A stretch of DNA of 64,000 bases from Sporothrix humicola (GCA_021396245.1 WNYE01000030.1:124001-188000); one strand, 5' to 3'. Shown: positions 25,845-39,397, numbered from the stretch's first letter. Program-made: numbers and translations. Notes: generated from the letters alone by a model not told the origin.

Positions 25845-27153
25845 CGTGGGCTATTTCGTAGGACCGCGCGGGGGGTCAGAATCTCAGAGCGAAGGGATAT
25901 GAGGGGTTGCGTTATGTGGGGATTGTAATGTTCGGTGGGCGACGTGTTCCGTCGTCGGCTGTTGGCACGATCTCGTATCGTAGAGACGTGCAATCGGTCG
26001 TTCTGGTATGCTGTCGGACCGTGGACTCGACAGATGTTGGTTGGTGAGAACAGGGTTTGAAAAAGAATGGTCAGTAGCCTGAAAGCGGCAGAAAAAAAAA
26101 ATAGCCTGGGCGAGAATAAGTCTCTACGTAAATGGCCACCCGACCAAATGGCAAGTGCGGATGGGCAAAAAATAAAGTCCGACAGGCAAGTGCTACTGAC
26201 TTGTATTTCAGCGCGCGTGTGCGCGGGGAAGGAAGGGGTGACCAGCGCCTTCTGGACTGGGCGCCAGCGCCCTCTCTGTCAAATGAGGGGCAATCTGTCG
26301 ACTTGTGCCAGGCCTGCCAGCGCCCAAGTAGCCCACTCTGTAAGCCCCACTAATACAAATACAGCAGTTTCGAGAATACGCGATGTATTTTTACCCCCTT
26401 ATTCATTGATGTCTAACAATATGATACAAATCGCAAGTCGCCGTTACGAAGAACACCAACATATTCATGTCATTGGCGCGATTTCTGCTTTTTCGTCAGG
26501 GAGTAAACGATACTAAGAAATTGATTATGAGTGAGGAAATGGCTTTGTGTATGTGCACATAATTTTTTTCGGTCTTTCTTTTCTTTTCTTTTAATCCTTT
26601 TAACAAATACATCCAAATCTCAGGCAACCCAAAGGCAGGCATCCAACTGTGAGTCACTGAGTGAGAGTCAGAGCAATGGTTAATATTCCCCGAGTATGAA
26701 TATCCTCGTAAGCTTTCTACTACTTAATGATTGCCTACCTGACAATGGACAGTTTGCTACGAGTGTTCACTTGGTTGGGGTTGTATTGGAGTTTTGAAGT
26801 ATTCTTTTGACCAACACCGCAGTTTCCTCATTTGTTTCCAGGAGTGGTGCCGCAAACAGACAAAACTCCCAACGAATGCGCTAAGGCAGCCAACAACAAG
26901 CCGCAGACAACAATCACAAGAAAAACAAGGAAATAGATTGTGCTGCTATATAATGTGCTGCCTGCTGTCCTACTCTATGATTCCGGAATCCTGTAAAGTA
27001 AAATCCAGACCAAATGCCCAAGCCATGCGCCTAAAATGAAAGAGCGAACAAGCTTGAAAAAGAAAACAAAAAAAAAGAAAACACAGGACACCCCTGCGGA
27101 TGAAACAAGACAATAAATATCAATCAAACAAAAACAGCGGCAACATTGCTGCT
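25845..27153. other. Intergenic: eIF5B promoter and 3' region of the MMS1_N gene
   Basis: About 1.3 kb. The part next to 25844 is the eIF5B promoter and leader. The part near 27153 is A-rich and holds the 3' end of the next minus-strand gene. Short frames are present but none resembles a protein family. Confidence 0.5.
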
Positions 27154-30100
27154 CTATATCGCCGGCTGAAGATAATACTCCAATATGCGGTATAAAAGCT
27201 TGATGCACTTCTGAGACCGTTCGTCGAGGGTCGGATCATGATACCCGTTCGCTTCTCCTTCCCCGTCGGTCATCTCAATGTTTGCCTCCGTATCCATCTC
27301 GGGCTCTTGGGGACGGTCAAAGCCGGATGTCAAAGCACCGTCGTCGATATTTTTGAGCGCGTCGTAGAGCTTTGCGAGGCGCGAAGGAGTAGCGAACAAG
27401 TGCTCGAGTGCACGCCTGTCGAAGCACCGCTGCAGCATGTCGCCGTCGATGTGCATCATTGTGCTATCACCCGTCCTGGAGTCGACTTCAAAATCGTCGT
27501 CCTCATTCGCCTCAAAGGTGAAAGGAAACAAGACTGAAGACGTCATGGCAATGTCCTGTACGAGCCTCAGCAGCCGCCACGCTGGCAGGCTGAGAAGGGT
27601 AAAGTGCTGCAAGGAGCCATCTAGACAGGCGCCCAGGATGTCTGCCTCATCAGGTGTGCTGGGTACAAGGCCGTACTGCACTTTTCTCCGGGCCAGCTGC
27701 CAGATTGGGCGCGTCCGCCCACGCACAAGTTTGCGTACCGACGCAGGCAGGTCCGCCTCAAAAATAGTCTCGCAATCTTTTCCTGGTTGTCGCCATGGAA
27801 CCCATAGCCCGGAAGCTGCCGAATCGCGGCCACATACAAGAAGAATAGACGTGTCGAGTTCCTCGCCTGCTATTTTGCTCCCGATCTCGATCATATGACT
27901 AGCGGATCGCTGCTCCGAGTCACTGTGGTGAAGGAGCATCTCGCCGGGCGCACTGTCTGAGATGTCGATGATCGTAACCGAGCCTTCATCATCCGTCAAT
28001 GCTACAAGCTTGTGGTTGACAATTCGGAGAGATGTTGCACAGGAGTTGAGTTCGAAGGTTCCGGAATCGTTTAGTCGTCTCTCTTCCAGGTCCAACTTTT
28101 CCCAGTGTATCGTCGAGCCGACACAGTAAAAGACGTCTTCGCCTCGGCTGACAACAGAATAAACGGGGCCGCCCAACTGGCTTTTCTTGTAGCGTGTCCA
28201 ATACTTGATTTTCGATTGTCCGTTGGCTTGAACACGCGCCGTAGAAAGAATGAGGAAGCGGCCGTCCTTGGTGCAAACAAGCAAAAACACCCACCGGTCG
28301 CGCTCTCGTTCGTAGCTCCACTCGCCCAGAGCAAGAATCTGGTCACCAGGTTTGCCGAGACCAGATACATAGTCAACAGCCTCGCCATTTCTGGTAGGCA
28401 TCGATATATCCTCTCCGGTGTCTGGGTCAACGAATTGTAGAGTGGGCTTGCCCTCGAGGTCTTTGATTGCTACCACCAAGCATTTGAGCGAGTGTGAGTA
28501 CAGCATCTTAGAAGGAGTACCTTGTAGTGGTAGGCTGCGCTGGACAGGTCCTGGCTGGGTATGTAGTTCGGCGATCATGAACTGTGTCTCCGAAATAAGA
28601 ACCAATTGTGTTTTGTTCTGCAGACCCGGAAGACCACCGGAAAGCACCGTCACACTTTTGATAGAAGGCGTTGGCTTGCTGAGAGAAGCGACATCAAAAG
28701 GCCAAACTCTGTGCGTCGATCGATATGTTGCAGTCGTCTCCCCAGAGCCATAGTGCATTATCATCTGGCCATCACACGTTGCTAACACCGCCGTGCCGAG
28801 AAAGGCGTCGTCGACGACCACCGCTTGAACCCTGCTCGGGCCGATTTTCTCTACATTTCTGGAGAGTAACCCCTCCTCGCCAACTATGAGAGTCACCAGT
28901 TCACCGTTGAGGGTTCCCAAAATCACTGCTACCTGATTTTGACTCTGAGGTAGTAGAGCAACACTGGAGATAAAGTTGAGAGGCAGACCCACTAGAGGGC
29001 TATTCCCGTCAGACTGGTCTTGCAAGAGTGTGGCAAATTCGTCTACATCAGCGTGTTAGTGAGAATCGCACCAATGTGAATATCAAAATGACCATGCACG
29101 TACCGCTTGCACAATCAACTATGGTCCGTTGAGAGTTTGTGCCTCCTCTAGCATGATACAGCAAGAGCGATGGACTCTCATTGACGACCAGACCGACGAC
29201 AATGTAGGGGGACCCCAAGAATGACGATAGGCAGAGCGATGTAGCGTTGCCCGGCAGTTGAAATGTCTCCAGGATGGTAACAGATTTATCTGGTTTGAGC
29301 TGCAGTAAGTGGACTTCAAACACACCCTCCGATAGAGTCGAAATGGCTAGAAGATCGCCAAAAACATGGGCGCATATGACTGCGATTTTTGGCTTTTGAA
29401 ACGTATCCGTGTGGAGATGTCGTGCACTGGAACGCCAAAGTGGTTAGCATTGCCGACTTAAAAGGGAAGAGAAAAAGAAGAGGATAAAAGAAGAAAAACA
29501 AAATTCCAGTGTTGGTATGCCATGTCGTCCTGGTACAAGGTAGTACACACCTTAATCGCGAACTCGAAAATACTATGTAGGTTTCTGTCACTTGCACTAT
29601 GACATCCTCCGAAACTTGTGCCGCGGTGATTGTTCGGGATTCAAGATCATACAACGTCGCGCCGTCACTGTGACTTTCGGCTTGCTCGAGGTCACCAGAC
29701 AAATGAAGAGCTTCGGACTTGTCGACCAGGGAAAGCAAGGCATGGATCTCGAGATTGTAGTCTTCGGTTCTTGTTGCGAAAACCCACGACTGCTGTGCAT
29801 CATACTCGATTTCGAGGCCAATGTTGGCGCGTAGGCCGTACCGGAATTCTGTAATAGATCCTGTGACACCGCGACCGGATGTGCCGAAAACACGGTCAGG
29901 GCCCAAGAGATGGCCATCTAGGGGGCTGTCGGTACTGTGGCTTCGGGCCTCAAGCTTTCCGCCGTTGGCCCCCACCAGTCCTTTGACGGTGGTAAATTCG
30001 TCTGTGGTTACGAAATCGGCGACTGGAGACCAATTCGGAATCTTGCCAAGCTGTATATTTGGCTGACGAGGACGTATCTATAGAATGTTAGTAAAAATGA

Positions 30101-31646
30101 GCAATATTTTGTTCCCTCAATTTATTGTCCGATAATAACGTACCTGCCATATCGTGCCTGGGCCAGAGTCACCACCCATGATCAGGATATCATTGAACTC
30201 ATCAAATAAACTGCAAAATGCAGTGCCAATATTGCACTCAAATTTCCCAATTTCAACGGATGCGCCAAGAATGTTGTCTTGATCGATGTCCAAAAACATT
30301 ACAACGCCGTCTTCTCGGGCAAGGTAGATGCTGTCACGAGTTGTGTTGTATATCGGAAGCCGGTAAGGTCGTGTCCATGCCGCCCAATACGGGTCGCCTC
30401 GACCGTGATGAAACCGCGAGGTCTCATGTTCTCCCATGGCAAAGTCGTCGAACTCGGCGGGGAGGTGGAGGGCATCTTTGCAGACACCAATGTGATTCGC
30501 AGAGATTGCGAAAAATGCCGAGTGAAGCGTAAGAGGCACGATCAGGATAGGCATTTGATGTTGTGGAGGGAGGAGTTGGCCTCTTTTCTCTTCTCTGAAA
30601 ACTTCGGCCAAATCATCTTCCGCTTCCCATTCGTACGTTACCATTCGCGACCTGCCTTTGTTGACGACAATGAGGAGAAGAATGATGTGAAAGTCATCGT
30701 GGCTGTGTGGATATAGAAACTCCATTTTGTGTATTACACCTTGGACGGCGCGGGGACGCGAGCTTTTTATAGGATTCAATGGCCTGTTGCGGGCATACGC
30801 ATCATTCAGCCTCTGATGTGATTCCAGTTCGTGCACAATAAAGAGATCTTCGGGGCAGGCAACAGCTACATATCGCGAGCTTGGATCAACGCATGTATGA
30901 AATCCAGGCTGGACGATTCGATGCCCAAGCGGCTGGTAGTGGGTCGACACAAATTCTGGGTTGTCGCCGCTGCCGGGGTGGATGAAAAGAAAGATGCAAT
31001 CGCCGGTTTCCAGAACGACAAGCAGTTGTTGTGGAGGGAGGCGGGAGGCTACGGCCCCACTAGTTGATTGGTATGGTCCCATGCCACCCATTATTTCGTC
31101 ACCAGAATTGTTGTCACTGACACCGCTGTCAAGTATGGCATCGTCGTCTTCGGTCTTAATATGGGTTTGTGTATTGCCGTTTGTCTCGTCAGTACTGCTC
31201 TCGGGAGCCAAGCCGATCACCTTCGCATTTCGAATTCGCGACCCAAAATCAGTCTTGCGTACAATGTTGCGAAGCCGGCCGTCCCGTCCTAGCTCACTGA
31301 TTTGCACATAATGGTCCTAAGAAACACATTAGAAGCTGCCAATGAAGCACATAATGGTCCGCAACCTAGACAACGTCCGTGTTGGGAGATAGTCGAAACC
31401 TACACCAATAACAGCAACGTCCATATGTTGTGCGGACCGTAGCCGTACAGGAAGCATCCAATGTGCTACGGGGCTCTCGATGACGGTCTTGGTGAGAATG
31501 CCGAGGCTCGGGGGTTGATCGATGCGCGATTTGGTTCCGGAAACGTTGCTTGTGCTAGCGGTGGTCTTCTTCTTAAGCACATCTCTGAGGGCGACTGTTT
31601 CAGTAACCCACTCGCCATCACGAAGAAAATTAGACTGGAATGCCAT
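27154..31646 (-). CDS. MMS1_N / CPSF-A family beta-propeller protein (DDB1/CPSF160 superfamily)
   Basis: Five exons on the minus strand: 31646-31404, 31316-30144, 30077-29551, 29426-29104, 29042-27154; 1384 residues. The start codon is the first ATG, giving MAFQSNFLRDGEWV. All four junctions keep frame; the first uses the donor GTAGGT at 31403. Blade-like beta repeats occur throughout, and the first 500 residues fit the MMS1_N region shared by DDB1, Rik1, Mms1, CPSF160 and SF3b130 (for example LLVVLETGDCIFLFIHPGSG and YVAVACPEDLFIVHEL). These proteins act as scaffolds, in cullin-4-type ubiquitin ligases or in RNA 3'-end and splicing complexes. It does not read like a canonical DDB1 or SF3b130, and the C-terminus (ECIKLL-like helix, LYRILEYYLQPAI) is not one I can place. 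An Mms1-like role is possible but unproven. Confidence 0.75.
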
Positions 31647-31972
31647 TCTGCGCGCCACCTAATGCTCCGGGGCCTTTCAGGAAGGCCGGAGCACACCTTG
31701 GCAACGGAAACTCGATCCAGCTGGGTACAAATTAAGGCCGTAATATCGTAGAGGAGGACCAAAGGCAGATAGGGCAGGCGGGAGTGAGCAGTGCGCCTAT
31801 CGATGTCTGTTGACCAACATATGGAGATGTCAAGGGAAGGAGGGCGATAAGTTGTCTGGAAAGTAGTTAGACCTCGTCGTACATGTTTGAGATTTCGCAA
31901 CACGGACAAATGGCAAGAAGAAGCAGCTCGAGATATCACATCATTTTGGCTGGATTTTTGTTCAAAAGCAAT

Positions 31973-31985
31973 GGGGGGGGGGGGG
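31973..31985. repeat. Homopolymer run of 13 G
   Basis: Thirteen consecutive G on the plus strand, upstream of the MMS1_N gene. Such runs vary in length and may also be an assembly or sequencing weak point. Confidence 0.8.
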
Positions 31986-34857
31986 TGTGAGCTTTGGCTG
32001 CCACTTGAAGCACCAAAGAAGAAAAGAGACAGCGGAGATAGGAAGCAAAGGCAGGGTTCAGAAAAATAAAACACAAGTGATGTGAGAGGAAAGCGACGTG
32101 CATAAATCAGCACGGCAGATGAGGAGTGAAGAGTGAAGGGGAAAAAAAAATCATATGCACAGGGATTTCCAAGAAGGGCGAAGCCGCCTGCCCCTCTTAC
32201 AAAGCATGCTCAGCTCGCCAATAGGCATCAAAGCTAGAAATAGACGCAAGAGGGGCCGGATTGCTGGACATGCAAGGAGTTATGTATGGAAGACGGCTGC
32301 AGCGAGAGGGAGACGAGAGAATAGCTCCATTGGTGGGCGTCGTGTGGTGAGGGTAAACAGGAGAACGGAGAATGAAAGGAGACAAGAAAAGCAAACAAAT
32401 GCAAACAGTGACAGAAAGACAGCAGGCAGGAGGGGTGTCAAAATAAAAAGAGATGGACAACAGAATGACGGTACCAAGGCAGGGGGTAAGACGAGATGAA
32501 GGACAAGCTCGGGGAGGAGGATTGGAGGAGAGGTAACGCAAACATGGAGGAGGAGGAGACAAAAAGCGGCTCAAAGGCAACCTCGAGACAAGTCCGTGGC
32601 CAGGCAAGCCAGACAAGCCAGACCGGCCAGGCTGGCCAGGTTGTCAAATACAACGAGGCCGGGAACACGGAGTGACAGCGCAGGTGGGAGAGGTGAACAA
32701 GTGGACAGGTGAGAACGGGGAGAAAGAAGGGGAGAGAACGAGGACAAGGGGGGACAAGAGAGATCGAAGATACACAACAACAGAGTGCAGGCGTACAGAG
32801 CAGTGGAAGCAGCAGGAAGGGCAGCAGAAGGAAGGGGAAGAGGTAGCAATGGAACGCTGTATAACCGTAGAAGGACGAGACGAAGGACTGTATGGTGGAA
32901 TGGAGTGGGAGCTACCTAATCGAGGCCAAAGGCAGTTGGACCCCCAGGCAGAGGGATCTTGTAAACAATGAGGCGGCGCCGTGGTCCCAGCCAGGCAGAC
33001 CCTGTGAGTCTCAGTTGCAAGGGGACACAAGCTCGCGTAGAGAAGCCGGCCCTAGCAGTGAGATGGGCGTCTTGAGGTTGTGCTGAAGGCAGATGCAAGA
33101 GATATTTCTCACGGGCGAGGTTCGGGGGTGAACTTAAGCTGTCGATGCCCATCGAAGACACGCGGTCACTTCCCGAAGACTGTTTGACGGAGAGGAGGGG
33201 GAGGTGATAGAAGGATGGTTTTTGGAGACAAAATGATAGAGCCAAGAAAAAGGACGTGGAGCCAACAGAAAGGCCGTGGTATCAACAAGAAGAAATGAGG
33301 TTTCTTACAGGAGACGCTTGCTATGCGTGGATATATATGCCGTTGTGCCCCAACTTGATATGTCTCATATAATTTTGAGGGCAGGCGCGATGCCGCCAGA
33401 TCTTGCCCTGTTGGTCACGGTGTGTGGTTCTAGGGAAGGGGGGTTGTTGGCGCCGCTGTGCTCCTTCTCACAACCCACAGACCCGCTCGATGAATCGATC
33501 AGGCCAGGGCAAGAGGTCCTTGTAACTCTTTCCCAAACCGAGGCGGTAAAGCGCGCATGCGAGAGGCGATGAAGAAAGGTGCGCAGTCAATAAGGCAGCA
33601 ACTGAGCAGAGATGTGGAAGGAGCGGAGGGATCGCTTGCTGTGTGGGCTCGGCCACGCGCACAAGGTCCCGTCTAGAGTGTGTGCGAGGGGGACGGAAGA
33701 GCGCGGCGAAAAACTAACAGTAAAAAGGGAAGGCGCAAATGGTGGGGAATGGGGGAGCTCTGGCTGAGCAGGGTAGCTTGACGATTAGTTTAGAATAAGC
33801 ACCATCGTGCCTGTACTTGTTGTTTGCGCTCGTCGTCCGCTCCTGCCTTTTGTCTTTGCTGTTTCCTCAATCGGCGGAAGAAATCAGGAGAAGGAAAGAG
33901 GGGAGGTGAGTCCATTGCCCCTCATTTTGCCTTTTTGCTATTTGAATCAGGATCTTCATGTCGTCTTGTTATTCTGTTCTCTTCGTTTTGTGAACGCTAC
34001 CTCCCGTTATCCGCTATCCGCTACCCGCATTTTGCATTCTGCGCCGTTTATTTTGCACTTCACCTCTTTTGGAGCATTTGCTTCTCGCTCCTGTTTGAAC
34101 AAGCAACAGCGCAAGGAATCCGTGCCATTTTGACCCGCTCTGTACGGCACATCGCAAACGAACACCTCCAACAGCTTCTCCAAACGGTAAGCCTTAGCCT
34201 TCCCTCGATGTATTGAGATACGCAACCTGACGATCAAGGAGAAAAAAAAAAGATACCAACGGCAATGCTCCGTAAAACACGACAATCATTTGAGGGCCCG
34301 TTTCAACCAGATGAATGGGGCATGCAGCAGGGACAGACCAGGGACGACAAGGGGCCGGGGTGACTGAGAGTGCGAGCTTTAGTGTTGGGCATGCGCGGGT
34401 TATCGTGTTTGGAGCTCGGGAAGAAAAGGAATAAACACTTTCGACACCATGCCATCCATGCCAGGCAAGGCCGATGCATCCATTGCAGATTTGTTGTCAC
34501 CGTGACAGCCCAGCCTGGCCGCCTTGCCTCTGTTGCTTGCTTCAAGCCCTGTTCACCGATCCAACAGTTGATTCTCGGTTACTTCGTCTCGTCCCCGCTC
34601 CACGCAGTGCTGCGACTCTGCATGTTCCCTCGTCACTTTCGTGCTCGACACTGCATCCTTCTCTTATCTGGCACACAGCATCCAGCCCTCGTTGAGCTGG
34701 CCCCCAGCGGGCACTTATTGTGCATACTTATGGAGTACGGCAACCGGCAATCTGACGAGATGTCACATTCTTTTCTCTTTACTACTCATGTCGGTTTACA
34801 AAGAGATGGGTGAAGATGTGATACTTCACCAAAAGGCTGCGACGTGCAACACACCAA

Positions 34858-34889
34858 CTTGCAGACTTGCAGACTTGCAGACTTGCAGA
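34858..34889. repeat. Tandem repeat, four copies of an 8-base unit
   Basis: The unit CTTGCAGA is repeated four times without change and followed by a partial copy (CTGCAG). It lies in non-coding sequence and is probably a variable minisatellite. Confidence 0.9.
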
Positions 34890-37356
34890 CTGCAGGCTCT
34901 GTGTGCAGGTCCGGAGTGCTCCGTCTTTCAACAAAATAGTTGCATAGTCCAAGCGCGCAGCTGGTGGCCCAGAAACGACTGTCTTCTGGTTATGCTGCAG
35001 GCAGCCAGGAGAAAAGAAAAAACAATGGGAACAATCGCAAGCCAAAACCGTTCGAACAGGATCCGTCCTCATCCTCGATCTCACCACAATCACCAATATG
35101 GACTAGGTTTGCCGGCGCAGCCCTGCATATCCTCCGGGCCACCGAGACCCGCCGCGCTCGGTTGCGGGTTTTTAGACTTGATAGCCGTCTCGCCTCATCG
35201 GTCGCGTAGTACCCCTGTTTTTCGACATTCAACTCTTCGGAGCCACCTCCTTGAGATCTGCCCTTTTCATCAAGTGCTCTGTGTAGGTGTTCTAGTGTTT
35301 TACTAAATACTCCGTATAGTGTCAAGGTACCTCGAGGCGAACAATGGAACAGGGAGCCCAAGAAAAAGCCAAACGAATGTGATATTCGACCATGGTCCAC
35401 CATCAATCTCGAGTCTCTTGTCCAGAAGGGAAGTCGCATGGTCACCGCAGAGAACAATGGGACAGCCACGTTGTCCAGCGAGATATGATAGAGCCACATG
35501 AGCACGGCGCCGGGGTTGAAAGGGAGCTCAACGGCTGACAGCACAGAGCAATCAGTGCACTGACGTTGAGCTACCTTTGGCCGTTGGGCCCTTAGATGAC
35601 AAGTCATATTTGATCTGTCATCTGCGTTTGCGAGCAGAAGGAGAATAAGGGACGGCGGGAGAAGGATGCGAGGCAAAAAAAGAACATGCAACGGACGAGG
35701 GCCACGGGGGAAACAGGCGGGGCGGTGGGAGCAAAGAAAACGAATCAAAAAAAAAAGAAGAAAAAGGGAAAACGAGAAAAAAGAGACATAAAAAGTCGAC
35801 CCATGGGATGGTGGTCTGGGCCTGGGTTTGGCCAGGGCTGCCTTTGGCGCTGTGGCACCTTTTTCTGCAGTGATCCTCATATTAAGCGCAGTGGAGCGTA
35901 TCTTTACGAGCACCATGCTTCTCATACGGCGTCGGGCTCGACGGTTGACAAGATCTCGAGATATCCGACCTTACCATGCAGCCTGCGCGGCATAGCCCCG
36001 AATCCTTTCTCGAAAAGACCTGTTTTTGCCATGTAGATCACCTCGAAGCGAACTGCTGCCCAAGGCACCTTTACGATCACGACTCATCAAGGCAGATGAG
36101 CCGATGGGATGCTGAAGCCGTCGTTGACTCTGTATCATTAGTGTGCCACATGCCACTAACACTCGCTGTCACTTTCCTTGGGCGCTACAGGAGCTCTAAT
36201 TTAGTGCTGGTTCAGGCACAAACAAACAGCTTTAGTGGGGCTACATGTGCAGGGCTCACATCAGGGACAGCTTTGACTTGAAACGCTCGTTAGCTCCAGG
36301 GCCTGGCGAGGCCAGCAAAACAGTGCACAATTCCCGCAGAGCTTGGGCCACACACTGTCCCCACATGCCTATCCCGACCCAATCTGTCCACTGTCCCACT
36401 GTCCATTAGCGGCCCTGGCAAAACCACACGTCATGCCTTGCACCTGCTGCAACTCTCCCTCATACTAACCACGCGTGTCAACTCGACCGACTTCACCAAC
36501 GTTACGAACGGAGAAAAGGCACACGCACCGCTGCACACACATCTCCGTCGTCTCGTCCCTAGCCGAGTCACGCACCATTCTAGCACGGCTACGCACAGCT
36601 TCTGAAGCCGACCGGGGTTGCAGTCGACCAGCGAGCTTTTCTCTCTTCGCATGACGGCAGCCTTCATCGAGGCTATATCGCGTTTCTGATATCAACGAGG
36701 AATCGGTCATGGCAAACGTGCAGAGGACGCATTTATCAACTTCGTCTCACGCTTGACGGCCTCTACTCGTTTGCCCTTTACTGTCGACTTATCTTGTGGC
36801 GTCCGTGGCACAAAACCCGTACGGAGCTCTTGGTGATCTATCTGCCTCATTATCTGGCACAGACCAGATCTTGGGATCCTTTGTCGATTTGCTCATCTTC
36901 CCTTTTGACTTTACTCCGCTTGCAAACTCTGCTTGCAAAGATATTACAACGCCTCGACGCACGCAGAAAACGTCTACCATTGGACGGGCAGGCCGAGGCA
37001 ACTGCATATCCCGCAGGACGGCCGCATCAAAGACGCTGATTCTCGCTTCGCATCACACTCTCTCCACCCCATTTTGATTCTTTTTTTCGGCCCCCAAACC
37101 TCTTCTAGGCGGTGGCGGCAGAACATACAAACGTGGGGGCGAAATAGCATTTCCGCATTTTGTTCTGTTTGTGGCGAGGCCAGCATCAGAGAAAGAAGAA
37201 AAAGAAAACTAAGGGAGAAAAGTCGAAGAGGACAGAAACCCGTTCAGTGGCCCAAATCAGACCACCGTGCGCCCCAGCCCACTTCTTCCCTTCTTGGTTC
37301 TAGCAGAGTGAAAGCGAGAGACGGCCGGTTTTACCCCGTGGCCTGCAACGGCCGAT

Positions 37357-39046
37357 ATGGCTTCAGAAGAAAGTGGCCTTGGCCCTGTTGGCCATGTTGC
37401 ATCTGCTGCAGAAACGACCCAGATTGTTGACAGCCAACAAATAGAGAGTGCTTCGGCTAGTGACGTGCAGAGGGAAAAGCACCTCTCCCTAGTCGAGAAA
37501 AGCTTGGACGAGAAAAAAGACACAGACACAGACACAAGCATAGCGGAAGCAACATTGGAAGATGGTGGTGGCCGTTTACCGGCATCGAGACAGTCATCGT
37601 CCCGCTCAGTCAGCAGATCCGAGAAGGTGGCAGCACCTGTAAAGGACGACCCGGCTGTGGCCGCAAAGAAGGAGGAGATCCGTGATGCCTGCGTCCAAGG
37701 TGACTTTGTACGGCTCCAGCAGCTGGCCGGCTCCGAAGGCGGTTTCCTCACGGACGAACTGCGCCAAATAGCATGGCCGGTACTTTTGGGAATCCCCCTT
37801 GATGTTGACGGCCATGTCAACATGGAGGCTGCCGCAGAAGCAGCAGGGATTTCAAAGGACGAAGACAGCCATGCCTGGGAAAGCTTGCCTCCTCATCGAG
37901 ACGAGGAGCAGGTCCAGCTGGATGTCAACCGTGCCTTCGTCTACTACCCAACACGTATGTATTCCCCCCTTTCTCCCAGTTCAGAGCACAACATTCTTAC
38001 CATATCGTCCAGATTCCAATGACGCGGAAGAAGTTCGCCAGAAGAAAGCCCTGTCGGAGCTGATCGTCGAAATCCTGCGCCGCTACCCCTACTTGTGCTA
38101 CTTTCAAGGCTTCCACGACATCTGCCAGGTGTTTTTGCTGGTCCTGCCGCCCCAGCTGCGCACGCCGACTGTTGCCCGCCTGGCTGTGCTGCGCATCCGC
38201 GACTTTATGCTGCCTACTATCGACGCTGCCGTTCAACAGCTCCTTCTGCTGCCCGACATTTTACGCTTGGCAGACCCGCCACTCTGGAGCCATTTGCGGC
38301 TGGCCCAGCACCCGCGCCCCTTCTTTGCCCTCAGCGGCACACTCACCATGTACGCACACGATGTCCAGTCTCTGGGTGCAATTGCACGGCTATTTGATGT
38401 CATGCTGGCCCGTCCACCGGCCTTTTCCCTATACTTGTTCGCCGCCATTGTGCGAGCACATCGTGAAGCGCTGTTTGCAACTCCCGCCGACGAGCCCGAA
38501 ATGCTGCACCACATTCTGTCGAAACTGCCAGGCCGGGCCGGTGGCTACAGTGGTGGAGATTTTGATGAGGACGGCAACAAGACGTCAACTCCGCCTCTCG
38601 ACGAGCTTATTGCTGATGCTGTCCAGCTCGCTGCTGATTACCCGGCCCACAAGCTTCCGGCTTGGCGGTCGATTGCCGCATCTTCTGTTTTGAAAACGGC
38701 AGACGACTGCAGTACGGCGAACTTCAAAAGAAAATCAGAAACGTCGGCCGACAAGCCGTTGGCTACTGGCCTGACGGTGGCCGATGGAGAACGGTTATTT
38801 CACGAGCACGTACGTGAACTCGAAGCCGCTGAACGGCGGCGGCAACAGGTGGCACGAGTCCGCAAGGTCCTGTGGCAATACAGAGGCCCCATGCGGGCGG
38901 TTGGCATTGCCGTTGTTGTTGGTGTCGTAGCCATTGCCTTGCGCCGCTCAGGTGCCGGGGCTGGGGCAAGCCATCCGTCGTTCCTGACTGGGTCTATCAC
39001 CAAAGTGTCAGCACTGTTGTCCCGCATTGGCGTTCACGTCGGCTGA
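37357..39046 (+). CDS. Membrane-anchored TBC-domain Rab GTPase-activating protein (TBC1D20/Gyp8 type)
   Basis: Two exons: 37357-37954 and 38013-39046; 543 residues. The intron splits a His codon and joins QLDVNRAFVYYPT to HSNDAEEVRQKKALSEL. The first ~105 residues are Ser/Glu-rich and disordered. The TBC domain follows, with the arginine finger in LDVNR (Arg192) and the glutamine finger in YFQGFHDI (Gln231). Near the C-terminus (about residues 493-510) is one hydrophobic segment, AVGIAVVVGVVAIAL, flanked by Arg, as in the ER-anchored Rab1 GAP TBC1D20 and yeast Gyp8. By family it should speed GTP hydrolysis on a Ypt1/Rab1-type GTPase at the ER or early Golgi; the exact Rab is inference. Confidence 0.85.
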
Positions 39047-39397
39047 TGTAATCTCGCTTTTCTCTCTCTATTTGTCATATTCAAAAGTATACCCCATTCA
39101 CATAGGCGGACTTGTTCACGTATTTTTCTAGCAGCGAACTGTCACAATATTTTACGATTTTCTTGTATTGTTTATTTCGCAAGACCATCAATGAGAGAAA
39201 TGTATACAATTGTGTTGTTTTATAGACCGCCTACTATTTATATAGAAACACCATGAAAAAAAAAGACAAGAAAACAAGGACATGCCTAACGAGATAAAAT
39301 GAAAAATGGAAGATAATCAAAATGAATCAAGGGCTCAAATCGTGAACAAAAACATGAGCCCAAAGAAGGAAAGGAGGAAAGACACCGGGAACTCCTC
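39047..39397. other. Intergenic between convergent TBC gene and VPS52
   Basis: About 350 AT-rich bases between two genes reading toward each other, holding both 3' untranslated regions. Nothing else is visible. Confidence 0.55.

Larger units (their letters stand above)
31647..37356. other. 5.7-kb region without a recognisable gene
   Basis: This is the longest gene-free stretch. From about 32150 to 33250 the plus strand is purine-rich; read on the minus strand this is a C/T-rich leader or promoter for the MMS1_N gene. From about 36430 to 37350 the plus strand looks like the leader of the TBC gene. Frames such as 34990-35925 (-) and 34641-35306 (+) have no domain and irregular composition. A 13-G run and an 8-base tandem repeat are listed separately. 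I see no transposase, reverse transcriptase, terminal repeats, tRNA or rRNA. Confidence 0.4.

Noticed and set aside
24334..25902. Plus-strand open frame of 522 codons and another of 405 codons (24432-25649) opposite eIF5B
   Set aside because: They mirror the Lys/Glu/Ala-rich coding strand of eIF5B and are poly-Ser or poly-Leu in composition; shadows of codon bias.
34990..35925. Minus-strand frame of 311 codons in the gene-free region
   Set aside because: Mixed composition with Phe/Leu runs from T-rich tracts, no domain and no convincing splice context. Weakest of the rejections; transcript data could revive it.
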